A stretch of DNA of 64,000 nt, from assembly GCF_008630065.1 (NCBI RefSeq), contig NZ_VWPL01000020.1:1-64000 (forward strand). Direction: 5' to 3'. Position numbers and translations under genes: made by a program. Shown here one piece after another: positions 44,325 to 52,984 of this stretch (positions are counted from its first letter, which is position 1; each line of letters begins with the position of its first letter). The notes under the pieces were generated by a model that made no database searches, had not been told where the DNA came from, and saw only the letters and a program-made list of their open reading frames with translations. The stretch is from Blastochloris sulfoviridis. GTDB taxonomy: Bacteria > Pseudomonadota > Alphaproteobacteria > Rhizobiales > Xanthobacteraceae.

Positions 44325-45029
44325 TCAATAGCGAGCGGACACCGCCGAGGGGCCGCCGAAGCGATAGTTCACGCCGATCTTGACCGCGCTGACATCGGTG
44401 TCGACCTTCAAAGTACCACCCCAGTTGGGGAAGTAGTAATTCTTGTCGCCGAAGTCGTAGTAGTCGTATTCGAGGAACATCGTCCAGTTGGGGGCGAAGG
44501 CATATTCGATGCCCGCGCCAAGGGTCCAGCCAGAGCGGGTGCTGCTCGAATTGTCGGTCAGGACGTCCCAGTACCAGGAGCTCTCATGGTCGGCCCAGGC
44601 CGCGCCGCCCTTGATGTAGAACAGCGCGCGGTCGGCGACGAAGCCGAGGCGGCCGGTCACGGTGGCGATCCACGACGCTTCGTTCCGGTAGTATTCGTCG
44701 AGGTAGACCGACTTGCTTTCGAGCGAAGCGCCGGTGATGTCCGCCTGGATACCGATCACGACATTGTTGAACTGATAGTCGTAACCGATCTGGGCGCCAC
44801 CGAGGAACCCGTCGAAGTCATTGCCGACGCTTCCCCAGCCGGGGAATTCCGGAGACGACCAATCGTTGCTGCCCCATCCGTAGCCGATGAAGCCGCCGAC
44901 ATAGAACCCGGTCCAGTTGGGAGCCATCACGACCGGGGCAGAGACAATCGACTTGCGAGCGAGATCCGCTGCTGACGCGGTCCCGACCAGCGCAGTCGAG
45001 GCAAGCAGCGCAATAACGAGACGACGCAT
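44325..45029 (-). CDS. Omp25/Omp31-type outer-membrane beta-barrel protein, paralogue 4
   Basis: GGAGG lies 5 nt before ATG 45029. The 234-residue precursor starts MRRLVIALLASTALVGTASA and contains NWTGFYVGGFIGYGWGSNDW, FDGFLGGAQIGYDYQF, VTGRLGFVADRALFYIKGGA and FLEYDYYDFGDKNYYF. It is closest to paralogue 1. With the other three it forms an array in which three members have individual terminators, which suggests independent expression. Confidence 0.92.
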   Translation of the reverse strand: MRRLVIALLASTALVGTASAADLARKSIVSAPVVMAPNWTGFYVGGFIGYGWGSNDWSSPEFPGWGSVGNDFDGFLGGAQIGYDYQFNNVVIGIQADITGASLESKSVYLDEYYRNEASWIATVTGRLGFVADRALFYIKGGAAWADHESSWYWDVLTDNSSSTRSGWTLGAGIEYAFAPNWTMFLEYDYYDFGDKNYYFPNWGGTLKVDTDVSAVKIGVNYRFGGPSAVSARY

Positions 45030-45306
45030 CACAGCCTCCATTGCAGAACGACCAAACACGACATGGTGGTAGCACCGTCCCAGTTGGCTTGACAGAGGGA
45101 TTCCTGGACCTGCTTCGCTTTCCCGGCCTGTGTTGCTTCGCGGCAACAACTTGCCGTTGGGATAGTCGCCTTTCGGTGTTTTGAGGCAAATGCATCCGCT
45201 TAGGGTAGGCCGCTTACCCGGAATTAAGCTCGGCTTCCGAATATGGCGGCTCGAACGGGATCCGCCGCCAGGGCGGTTTCCCAGCGACTGTGGGAGCCTC
45301 GCCTCT

Positions 45307-46080
45307 ATGGATATCGCGACCGCACTGGGCTTCGCGCTCGGCATCGGAACGGTTTTGCTGCTGATGGTCATGGACGGTGACGTCAGCATGTTCGTCGACA
45401 AGCACGCCGCGATCGTGATCTTCGGTGGCAGCACGGCCGCCACGCTGATCCGCTTTCCGCTGTCGACCATCATCCACGGCCTGCCGATGGGGATGAAGTT
45501 CGCCTTCAATCTCCGGCGCATTACCGCGCACGACCTTGTCGAGCAGATTTCCCACCTTGCCGACGTGGCGCGCAAGCAGGGGCCGATCGGCCTGGAGAAG
45601 GAGGTGATCGAGGACACCTTCCTGGCCAAGGGCATCCGCTACGTCGCCGACGGCTACGACAGCGACTTCATCCGCGACAATCTGGAGCGCGACCGCGACA
45701 ACTTCCTCACCCACCTGGAGGAGGGCTCGAAGGTCTACCGCGCCATCGGCGACTGCGCGCCGGCCTTCGGCATGGTCGGCACGCTGATCGGCATGGTGCA
45801 GATGTTCGCCAACATGTCCGACGCCTCCAAGCTCGGGCCGTTCATGGCGGTGGCGCTGCTCGCCACGCTCTATGGCGCGGTGATTTCCAACATCGTCTGC
45901 CTGCCGCTCGCCGACAAGCTGCACGGCCGCCTGATCGACGAGGAGATCAACCGCTCGCTGATCATCGACGGCGTGCTGATGATCCGCGACTCCAAGAGCC
46001 CGGGCGTGGTGCGCGAGATGCTGCTGGCCTACTTGCCCGAGCACAAGCGCGACGAGCTCGCCGAACCGGCCACGGCCTGA
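45307..46080 (+). CDS. Flagellar stator protein, PomA type
   Basis: The 257-residue MotA-superfamily protein is of PomA length (about 254), shorter than enteric MotA (295). It has four spans: MDIATALGFALGIGTVLLLMV, VDKHAAIVIFGGST, then FGMVGTLIGMVQMFANM and GPFMAVALLATLYGAVISN. The cytoplasmic loop carries charged residues (REDNLERDRD-type) that meet the rotor FliG. It pairs with the PomB-like gene 24 bp downstream. No other flagellar gene is in view. Confidence 0.88.
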   Translation: MDIATALGFALGIGTVLLLMVMDGDVSMFVDKHAAIVIFGGSTAATLIRFPLSTIIHGLPMGMKFAFNLRRITAHDLVEQISHLADVARKQGPIGLEKEVIEDTFLAKGIRYVADGYDSDFIRDNLERDRDNFLTHLEEGSKVYRAIGDCAPAFGMVGTLIGMVQMFANMSDASKLGPFMAVALLATLYGAVISNIVCLPLADKLHGRLIDEEINRSLIIDGVLMIRDSKSPGVVREMLLAYLPEHKRDELAEPATA

Positions 46081-46104
46081 CGGCGAAGGCGGAGGGCGAA
46101 CAAG

Positions 46105-46929
46105 ATGGCGCGCAAGAAGGGCGGCGGGCACGGCGGCGGGCACGGCTGGTACGTGACGTTCGCCGACCTCATGGGCCTGTTGATGATGTTCTTCGTCACG
46201 CTCACCGCGTTCTCGACGATGGACAAGGTGAAACTGCAGACCGTCGCCGGCTCGATGCGCGAGGCTTTCGGCACCCAGACGCTGTTCCGCTATTCCGGCA
46301 TGGTCGAGGTCGATGGCCTGCCGACGCGCCAGAAGCTCAAGCATGTCGGGCAGGTCAATCCCGAGGACGCCACCGACAGGCCGGCGCCGGTCGAGCCCGA
46401 TGTGGAGAAGGACAACGGCCAGCGCTCGCGCGACATGGAGTTTGCGCTGGCGACCGCCTCGCTTCGCCAAGCGCTGCAGGATCTGCCCGAGATCAGCGAC
46501 ATCTCGAAGAACATCATGATGGAGGAGACGAAGCGCGGTCTCGACATCTCGCTGGTCGACCAGGACGGGCGCGCGATGTTTCCGGAGGGCATGAAGGAGC
46601 CGGTGGAGCGCGCCCGGCGCGTGCTGGTCCAGCTTGCCGGTCCGCTCAAGCAGATGCCCTACCGTATCTCGATCACCGGCCACACCGCCGCGACGCGCGC
46701 CCCCCCGCGCCCCGGCTACGGCCCCTGGGATCTGTCCGCCGACCGCGCCAATGCGGTGCGCCAGATTCTCGAAGAGACGGGCGTGCCGAGCGCCCAGATC
46801 TTCGCGGTCACCGGCAAGGCCGACACCGAGCCGATGTTTCCGGACGATCCCTATCTGTCGGCCAATCGCCGCGTGACGCTGACCCTGATGAAGGAAGCGC
46901 CGCCGCTGCCGCCGGGCTTCACGCCCTGA
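46105..46929 (+). CDS. Flagellar stator protein, PomB type with OmpA domain
   Basis: The 274-residue protein has a short basic N-terminus and a single span, YVTFADLMGLLMMFFVTLTA, carrying the ion-binding Asp21. A plug/linker and an OmpA-like peptidoglycan-binding domain follow (about 150-265, ISITGHTAA, DLSADRANAVRQILEETG, NRRVTLTL). The FADLMxLLMxFFVxL pattern followed by MDKVKLQTVAGSMREAFG resembles Vibrio PomB more than enteric MotB. Sodium as coupling ion is possible but cannot be concluded from sequence. Confidence 0.87.
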   Translation: MARKKGGGHGGGHGWYVTFADLMGLLMMFFVTLTAFSTMDKVKLQTVAGSMREAFGTQTLFRYSGMVEVDGLPTRQKLKHVGQVNPEDATDRPAPVEPDVEKDNGQRSRDMEFALATASLRQALQDLPEISDISKNIMMEETKRGLDISLVDQDGRAMFPEGMKEPVERARRVLVQLAGPLKQMPYRISITGHTAATRAPPRPGYGPWDLSADRANAVRQILEETGVPSAQIFAVTGKADTEPMFPDDPYLSANRRVTLTLMKEAPPLPPGFTP

Positions 46930-47040
46930 GCGGGGTGCTTCCCGGCGAAGGGTGGATTGGCGTGGCCTGCGCGCCTGTCGTACGATACGGCGGAACTTGA
47001 GGAATTCGGCCGGCGGGCCGATTGGGCGGGGGGCGCTGCG

Positions 47041-48141
47041 ATGATCAACCGACGTCTTGCCATCGTGGGTGCCGGCACCATGGGCACCGGCATTGCCATC
47101 AATGCGGCGCAGAACGGCATGCACGTCGTGGTGATCGACGCCACCGCCGCTGCGGCCGAACGGGCCAAGCGGCGCGCGGCGGAGGTCTATTCCCGCTTCG
47201 TGGAGAAGGGGCGGATGAGCGAGCGCGAGCGCGCCGCCGCGCTGTCGCGGTTCGAACTCGGCGCCGGCATCGGCGACGTCACCCGCGCCGATCTGATCAT
47301 CGAGGCGGTGTTCGAGGATTTCGCGATCAAGGCGCCGGTGTTCGAGGAAATCTCGCGCCATGCCCAGCCCGGGGCGCTGATCGCCACCAACACCAGCGCG
47401 CTGCGCGTGGGGCGCCTTGCCGCCCATGTCGCCGATCCCGGCCGCTTCCTCGGCCTGCATTATTTCTCGCCGGCCGAGATCAATCCGGTGGTCGAGCTGG
47501 TCAGCGCCGAGACCACCGCGTCCGAGACGGCGGATCTGGCGCAGGCCTTCCTGCAGGCGACGCGGCGGGTCGCCTTGCGCTGCAAGGATTCGCCGGGCTT
47601 CGCGCTCAACCGCTTCTTCTGCCCCTACACCAACGAGGCCGCCCGCCTGCTCGGCGAGGGGGCCGGCACCGTCGGCGAGATCGAGCGCGCGGCGGAGGAG
47701 GCGTTCGGCGCGGCCGCCGGTCCGTTCCGGGTGATGAACCTGATCAAGCCGCGCATCAATCTCGGCGCCATCCGCAACCTCGCCGAGCTCGGGCCGTTCT
47801 ACGCGCCGGCGCCGAAGATGGTCGAGGTCGGCGAGGCCGACGCCAGCTTCGAGATCGACCAGCCGCAGGCCCCGGTCGACGAATCGCGGCACGCGGCGAT
47901 GGTCGGCCGCATCCGCGGCGCCGCCTTCCTGTCCATCCTGCAGGAGCTCGACGAGGACGTCGCCGCGCCCTCGGCCATCGACAGCGGCGCCAAGCTCGCC
48001 TTCAAGTTCGCGCACCCGCCCTGCGCCCTGATGGACACGCTGGGCCGCGCCACGGTCGAGGCGCTGATCGCGCCATTCCTTGAGCGCTACGGCCTCGACA
48101 TGCCGGCGAGCATCGCCCTGGTCGGCCGGCTGGCGGACTGA
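47041..48141 (+). CDS. 3-hydroxyacyl-CoA dehydrogenase family protein
   Basis: ATG 47041 directly precedes the Rossmann motif VGAGTMGTGIAINAAQNG. The 366-residue protein has the HCDH layout: VFEDFAIKAPVFEEI, ATNTSALRV, GLHYFSPAEINPVVELV (catalytic His/Glu context) and KDSPGFALNRFFCPYTNEA. It carries about 80 residues more than single-domain enzymes, forming a second HCDH C-terminal half (AGPFRVMNL onward). It likely oxidises L-3-hydroxyacyl-CoA with NAD. It has no hydratase domain. Genomic neighbours give no pathway clue. Confidence 0.88.
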   Translation: MINRRLAIVGAGTMGTGIAINAAQNGMHVVVIDATAAAAERAKRRAAEVYSRFVEKGRMSERERAAALSRFELGAGIGDVTRADLIIEAVFEDFAIKAPVFEEISRHAQPGALIATNTSALRVGRLAAHVADPGRFLGLHYFSPAEINPVVELVSAETTASETADLAQAFLQATRRVALRCKDSPGFALNRFFCPYTNEAARLLGEGAGTVGEIERAAEEAFGAAAGPFRVMNLIKPRINLGAIRNLAELGPFYAPAPKMVEVGEADASFEIDQPQAPVDESRHAAMVGRIRGAAFLSILQELDEDVAAPSAIDSGAKLAFKFAHPPCALMDTLGRATVEALIAPFLERYGLDMPASIALVGRLAD

Positions 48142-48278
48142 CGTCGGCGCCACCGGAAGCCCGCCGCCGCCTGCGGAAGCGTCGCGCCCGTTGTACCGCC
48201 TGCCGGCCCGTTTTAACGTGGTGGCGCAGGGCATTCGGCGTCAAAGGGCGCCGTGCGAAACGATCCGGAGAGGGCGAG

Positions 48279-49391
48279 ATGGCAAGGCGGCACGGACTGA
48301 TGGGAGTGGCGCTGGCGGCGATGCTGGCGCTGGCGTGGCCGGCGGCGGGCGAGTCGCGCGAAGTGCGGGTGTTCAACTGGTCGGACTATATCGACGAATC
48401 GACGCTTGCCGCCTTTACCAAGGAGACCGGCATTGAGGTCCGCTACAACGTCTTCGATTCCAACGAGACGCTGGAGACGCGCCTGCTTGCCGGCCGCACC
48501 GGCTTCGACGTCGTCGTACCCTCCGGCAACTTCCTGCAGCGCCAGATCAAGGCCGGCGTCTTCCGCAAGCTCGACAAGTCGAAGCTGCCGAACCTCGTCA
48601 ATGCCTGGCCGTTCGTCACCGGGAAGCTCGCGGTCTATGACCCCGGCAACGAGTACGGCGTCAATTACATGTGGGGCACCACCGGCCTCGGCTATAACGT
48701 CGACATGGTGCGCGAGCGCCTGGGCGACGAGCCGATCGATTCCTGGTCGATCGTGTTCGATCCCGCAAAGCTCGCCAGGCTGAAGGATTGCGGCGTCCAC
48801 GTGCTGGACGCGCCCGACGAGCTGATTCCCGCGGCGCTGACCTATCTCAAGCTCGATCCCAACAGCCGCGACAAGGCGGACTTCGAGAAGGTCGAGAAGC
48901 TGCTGGCGCCGCTGCGGCCGTTCATCCGCAAGTTCCATTCGTCCGAATACATCAACGCGCTGGCCAATGGCGACATCTGCCTCGCGGTCGGCTGGTCGGG
49001 GGACGTGCTGCAGGCCAAGAAGCGCGCGGCCGAGGCCGCCGAGAAGACCGGGCGCGCGCCGGTGCAGGTGGCCTTCGCCATTCCGCGCGAGGGCACGCTG
49101 ATGTTCTTCGACAATTTCGCCATCCCCAAGGACGCCAAGAACATCGACGAGGCCCACGCCTTCATCGACTTCATGCTGCGGCCGGAGATCGCGGCGAAGA
49201 ATTCGAGCGCGGTGAGCTACGCCAATGGCAACCTCGCCAGCCAGCCGCTGATCGAGCCGCACGTGCTCAACGATCCCGCGGTCTATCCGCCGCCCGAGAC
49301 GCTGGCCAAGCTGTTCATCATCACGCCCTGGGACGCCGCCACCCAGCGCGTCGGCACGCGGCTGTGGACCAAGTTCAAGACCGGGCGGTGA
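48279..49391 (+). CDS. potF: Polyamine ABC transporter periplasmic binding protein (PotF-like)
   Basis: GGAGAGGGCGAG precedes ATG 48279. The 370-residue protein has a signal peptide ending WPAAGES, then the PotD/PotF fold: VRVFNWSDYIDESTLAAFTK, YNVFDSNETLETRLLAGRTG, DVVVPSGNFLQRQIKAG, NYMWGTTGLGYNVD and a C-terminal PWDAATQRVGTRLWTKFK. Residues of the SDYID type bind putrescine or spermidine. The cognate ATPase and permease genes are not adjacent, so it is an orphan here. Confidence 0.92.
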   Translation: MARRHGLMGVALAAMLALAWPAAGESREVRVFNWSDYIDESTLAAFTKETGIEVRYNVFDSNETLETRLLAGRTGFDVVVPSGNFLQRQIKAGVFRKLDKSKLPNLVNAWPFVTGKLAVYDPGNEYGVNYMWGTTGLGYNVDMVRERLGDEPIDSWSIVFDPAKLARLKDCGVHVLDAPDELIPAALTYLKLDPNSRDKADFEKVEKLLAPLRPFIRKFHSSEYINALANGDICLAVGWSGDVLQAKKRAAEAAEKTGRAPVQVAFAIPREGTLMFFDNFAIPKDAKNIDEAHAFIDFMLRPEIAAKNSSAVSYANGNLASQPLIEPHVLNDPAVYPPPETLAKLFIITPWDAATQRVGTRLWTKFKTGR

Positions 49392-49712
49392 CTCCAGTGT
49401 TCGCCGTCCCGGGCGAGCGTGAGCGAGACCCGGGACCGTTATCCGGAAGGGTGCTTTTTCTGAAAACGGTCCCGGCTTGCGCGGCTTTCATCCGCTTGGC
49501 CGGGACGACGACCTCTCCCCGCTGTCGTCCCGGGCGAGTTTTGTAGGGCGCAATAGCGTAGCGTATTCCGCCAAGGCCGGCTGCCCGAACGGCGCAATAC
49601 GCGTTCGCTATTGCGCCGACGATGCCGAACGACGGTGTGATGGCCGCATCGTGAGGTCTGATCTTGTCCCGGTCATGTCCCGTTGGGGGGGGAATGAACC
49701 CGGGCCGCGCGA
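49392..49712. other. Repeat-rich intergenic region
   Basis: It contains a gtcccgggcgagcg/gagacccgggac imperfect palindrome (49406-49436), another gtcccgggcgag near 49527, and family B copy 2 (49544-49617). No gene is supported. Confidence 0.6.
49544..49617. repeat. Family B palindromic repeat, copy 2
   Basis: TAGGGCGCAATAGCGTagCG and the opposite arm GGCGCAATACGCGTTCGCTA pair imperfectly. It has the same arms as the element at 21586. Confidence 0.85.
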
Positions 49713-50120
49713 TCACTCGACGATCTGGACGATGCGGTGGGTGCGCGGGTCGACCAAGACGGTGCGGTTGTTCACCACCGTATAGCGATAGCTCTTCACG
49801 CCGTATTCCGCCGGGACTTCGTAGTAGGTGACGCCGGAGGACGGCAATTCCGAGCCCACCGCGACATCGCCGTCGTAGGTGTAGGACCGGCGCTTTTCCC
49901 GCACCACGTATTGGAGGAAGCGCGGCCGGGTCTCGTCCGACAGGCCACCGACGATGGCGCCGCCGACGCCGCCAACCACGGCGCCCACGGGGCCGCCGAC
50001 GATGGCGCCGCCGACTGCTCCGGCTGCGGCGCCGCCTGCGGCACCGTCCTGAGCCTGGGCGGCAAAGGGTACGACCGCGACCGCCAGAATCGCGGTCGCC
50101 GCGAGAAATGTTTGTCGCAT
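49713..50120 (-). CDS. DUF1236 protein with glycine zipper
   Basis: The 135-residue precursor has a signal peptide ending FAAQAQ, then a glycine-zipper segment (GGAAAGAVGGAIVGGPVGAV). A DUF1236 domain follows (LQYVVREKRRSYTYDG, VGSELPSSGVTYYEVPAEYGV and YRYTVVNNRTVLVDPRTHRIV). The family is frequent in Hyphomicrobiales; proteins are exported and of unknown function. Confidence 0.87.
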   Translation of the reverse strand: MRQTFLAATAILAVAVVPFAAQAQDGAAGGAAAGAVGGAIVGGPVGAVVGGVGGAIVGGLSDETRPRFLQYVVREKRRSYTYDGDVAVGSELPSSGVTYYEVPAEYGVKSYRYTVVNNRTVLVDPRTHRIVQIVE

Positions 50121-50285
50121 GGTGATCTCCCGTTATGCGTGAGCCCACGGCCCGCGCTCAATCACCAACAAACGTTCGAAGCCCATGTTCCGGCGCCGGG
50201 AGAGCGAGCCGATGCAAAGGCGTGGCGGAACGGAGCATGAAAACGCTGGCGCGGAGCGGGCGCGTGTTCACGGCGCAGGCGCGCA

Positions 50286-51236
50286 TCACCGCCAGCGGCG
50301 GTGCAGCCACAGCCACTGTTCGGGATAGGCGCGCACCCAGTCCTCGATGATCGAGGTGATCATCTGCATCGAGGCCTGCACGTCGATGCTGCCGTCCTTC
50401 GCCTGCGGCAGATCGAGCCGCTCGGTCAGCTCGACGCGGAAGCGGTGGTCGGGCAGGCGGATCACCCGCACGCCGTGGACCGGCACGTCGGGATAGAGCC
50501 GGGCGAGGCGGGCGATGGTCGGGTTGGCCATGCAGCGCCGACCGAAGAAGGTCACCGGGACGCCGCGGCCGAAGCGCTGGTCGACCAGCATGCCGAGGTG
50601 CTCGCCGCGCTCCAGCACGCCGGCCATCGTCAGCACCGCGTCGGGGCCCGAGGCGATCAGCGTGCCCATGGCGTTCTCGCGCACCTGCTCGATCGCATCG
50701 GCGATCTTGAGATTGTTGGGGGCGCGGTAGAGCACGGCGGCCTTGAGGCCGTGGGCGGCGGCGGCCACCGCCGGCAGCTCCCAGTTGGCGAGGTGGGCGG
50801 CGAAGATCAGCGCCGGCTTGCCGTCGTCGCGCAGCCGGTCGTAGAGCGCGACCGAGGGCGTCTCGATGCGCCCGCTGCCGGGCTGCTCGCGGTTGAAGTC
50901 CCACAGCCGATCGATGTGCGGAAACTCGCCGGCGACCCGGCCGAGATTCTCCCAGCAGCCGGCGAGCAATTCCTCGATCTCGGCGGCGCTCTTGGCCGGG
51001 AAGGCGGCGCGCAGATTGGCCCGTCCGGTGCGGCTGACCGGCAGGATCGGCCCGAACCGCCGGGCCACCCGGCCCATGACGTCGCTCATCCGGTCCGGAT
51101 CGGCGCGCCGCGCCAGCTTCAGGGCGCCGAGGGTGATGGCCGCGAACAGCGCATCGACCACCTTCAGCCCGGCGCGGACGAGCGTATGCCGGGCGCGGGC
51201 GATGAGCAGCTTGGCGCGAAGGACGTGATAGCGCAT
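50286..51236 (-). CDS. Lipid A acyltransferase, LpxL/HtrB family (probable LpxXL)
   Basis: The 316-residue acyltransferase has the HX4E catalytic motif (AAHLANWELPA) and the family blocks ADPDRMSDVMGRVARRFGP, LVDQRFGRGVPVTFFGR and a PEQWLWLHRRWR C-terminus. An N-terminal hydrophobic helix anchors it at the inner membrane. It is the last gene of the acpXL-type cluster, 3 bp after the adh gene. In Rhizobium the enzyme in this position, LpxXL, transfers a C28 acyl chain to lipid A, so that role is inferred from context. Confidence 0.88.
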   Translation of the reverse strand: MRYHVLRAKLLIARARHTLVRAGLKVVDALFAAITLGALKLARRADPDRMSDVMGRVARRFGPILPVSRTGRANLRAAFPAKSAAEIEELLAGCWENLGRVAGEFPHIDRLWDFNREQPGSGRIETPSVALYDRLRDDGKPALIFAAHLANWELPAVAAAAHGLKAAVLYRAPNNLKIADAIEQVRENAMGTLIASGPDAVLTMAGVLERGEHLGMLVDQRFGRGVPVTFFGRRCMANPTIARLARLYPDVPVHGVRVIRLPDHRFRVELTERLDLPQAKDGSIDVQASMQMITSIIEDWVRAYPEQWLWLHRRWR

Positions 51237-51239
51237 GGG

Positions 51240-52262
51240 TTAGAAGGTCACGATGATCTTGCCGAACACCTTGCGGCTTTCCAGCCGCTCCAGGCCCTCG
51301 GCGAAGCGCTCGACCGGCAGCTCGGTATCGATCACCGGCCCCATGCCGGCGGCGATCTTGTCCAGCGAGCGGCGAATCGCCGCCATCGGCGCACCGAACG
51401 AGCCGATGATGCGGTACTGCTGCTGGAACAGCTGCATCAGGTTCATCTGCACCGAGACGCCCGAGGTCGAGCCGCAGGTGACGAGCCGCCCGCCGCGCTT
51501 CAGGCACAGCAGCGAATCGTTCCAGGTCTCGGCGCCGACATGCTCGAACACCACGTCGACGCCCTTCTTGCCGGTCAGCCGGCGGGTGATGGTGGCGAAG
51601 CGGTCCTTGCGGTAGTTGATCACATGGTCGGCGCCCAGCGCCTTGGCCTTCTCGGCCTTCTCGTCGTCGCCGACCGTGGCGATGACCGTGCAGCCGATGG
51701 CCTTGGCCATCAGGATCGCCACCGTGCCGATGCCGGAGCCGCCGGCCTGCACCAGGATGGTCTCGCCGGGCTCCAGCCTGGCGTTGTCGAACAGCATGTG
51801 CTCGACGGTGGAATAGGCGATGGGCGCGCAGGCGGCGGCCTGGAACGAGACGCCGGCCGGCACCGGAATGGTCAGGCGCGCCGGGTGGTTCATCACGTCG
51901 CGGGCGAAGCCGTCGACATGGAAGCCGAGCACGCCGGCGACGTTCTCGCACAGATTGTCGCGGCCCTCGCGGCAGGCCTTGCAGTGGTTGCAGGTCAGCG
52001 CCCCATACATCACCACCGGTTGACCGATGGCGAAATCGCTCACGCCCTCGCCGAGCGCCGCGATCTCGCCGGCCGCCTCCGCCCCCACCACCAGCGGCAG
52101 CGCGCGCTTGGCGAACGCCATGCCGCGATATCCCCACACGTCGATATGGTTGAGGCCGATGGCCTTGATGCGGATCTGCACCTCGCCCGGCGCCGGCGGG
52201 GCAGGGGGCGCCATCTCGTCGAGGCGCAGATCGCGGTCACCATGGAGTCTGAGCGCACGCAT
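51240..52262 (-). CDS. Zinc-type alcohol dehydrogenase of the acpXL cluster
   Basis: The 340-residue medium-chain dehydrogenase/reductase has ALRLHGDRDLRLDEM, the GHE-equivalent VVGAEAAGEIAALGEG, a structural-zinc cysteine lobe (CNHCKACREGRDNLCEN), the NADP-binding VQAGGSGIGTVAILMAKAIG and a quinone-reductase-like C-terminus. The homologous adh2XL-type gene in Rhizobium lies in the same place. A reductive step in very-long-chain acyl or omega-1 hydroxy-acyl formation is possible; its exact reaction is unproven. Confidence 0.88.
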   Translation of the reverse strand: MRALRLHGDRDLRLDEMAPPAPPAPGEVQIRIKAIGLNHIDVWGYRGMAFAKRALPLVVGAEAAGEIAALGEGVSDFAIGQPVVMYGALTCNHCKACREGRDNLCENVAGVLGFHVDGFARDVMNHPARLTIPVPAGVSFQAAACAPIAYSTVEHMLFDNARLEPGETILVQAGGSGIGTVAILMAKAIGCTVIATVGDDEKAEKAKALGADHVINYRKDRFATITRRLTGKKGVDVVFEHVGAETWNDSLLCLKRGGRLVTCGSTSGVSVQMNLMQLFQQQYRIIGSFGAPMAAIRRSLDKIAAGMGPVIDTELPVERFAEGLERLESRKVFGKIIVTF

Positions 52263-52413
52263 GGGATACTGCTCCGAAAACGTGCCGCACCCGCCGGCTG
52301 ATGGCGGGGCTGGCGGCAGGACTGGGGCGGGGCTATAGGCTGGCGCCGCCGCCGTCAACAGAGGGACGTCGGCATTGGCGTTCAGACGAGCGGAACGAGA
52401 GGGAGACTACGGC

Positions 52414-52863
52414 ATGTCGGAACAAGGAACGCAACAGCCCTCGGCGCAGACGAGGGCTCTGCGGCCGCGGCGCCGCAGCTTTCTGGGTTGGGTTGGGTTT
52501 TCGATCACGGTGATCATGCTGTCCACCATGATCAGCGGCTATATGGTCTATCGCACCAGCTTCCTGCGCGTTCCCGCAATTGCCGAGGCGCTGTGCGGCA
52601 AGGGACAGCATATCGAGTTCTTCATCACCAAATACACCGTGCCGGAGACCGGCATGGAGGTCGAGGACAAGCAGGTCGCCTGCATCAATGCGCAGGGCAT
52701 GCGCACCGATGAGTCGGTCAATCTGGCGATGCTCAAGCTCTGGCTCCTGTGCGCGCTGATCGTCGGCGGGTTGCTGCATACGGGTCTGGCCTGGCGCGCG
52801 CGCTGGGAGCTGAGCCGGCTGGAGCGCGAGTACAAGGCCGCCGTCGAGAAGGCGAAGGGCTGA
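52414..52863 (+). CDS. Two-span membrane protein on the opposite strand in the acpXL cluster
   Basis: GGGAG about 10 nt before ATG 52414 gives 149 aa. There are two spans (about 36-55, LGWVGFSITVIMLSTMISGY, and 108-125, LWLLCALIVGGLLHTGLA) bounding a roughly 50-residue loop with two Cys (ALCGKGQ and VACINAQG), likely periplasmic and disulfide-bonded. It ends with a charged helix. No family was recognised. It splits the minus-strand cluster between adh and the SDR gene. Confidence 0.72.
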   Translation: MSEQGTQQPSAQTRALRPRRRSFLGWVGFSITVIMLSTMISGYMVYRTSFLRVPAIAEALCGKGQHIEFFITKYTVPETGMEVEDKQVACINAQGMRTDESVNLAMLKLWLLCALIVGGLLHTGLAWRARWELSRLEREYKAAVEKAKG

Positions 52864-52904
52864 GTCGGAGTCCTAGGCAATCGGCTCGGCGGCGATCGGC
52901 TCGG

Positions 52905-52945
52905 CCTCTTTTCTCCCTCTTCCGAAAGGGGAGAGGGCAGGAGGG
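52905..52945. repeat. Family C-like partial hairpin
   Basis: TCTCCCTCTTCCGAAAGGGG / GAGAGGGC-type pairing lies between convergent genes. It looks like a truncated family C element and could serve as a bidirectional terminator. Confidence 0.5.
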
Positions 52946-52984
52946 GGCTGCGCCCGCCGGCTTGGTAGCGCCCGCCTGTGGCGA

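Noticed and set aside
45214-48234. 1000-codon minus-strand open frame
   Set aside because: It lies antisense to the stator pair and the hydroxyacyl-CoA dehydrogenase, which have family motifs, ribosome-binding sites and proper starts. The antisense product is compositionally biased.
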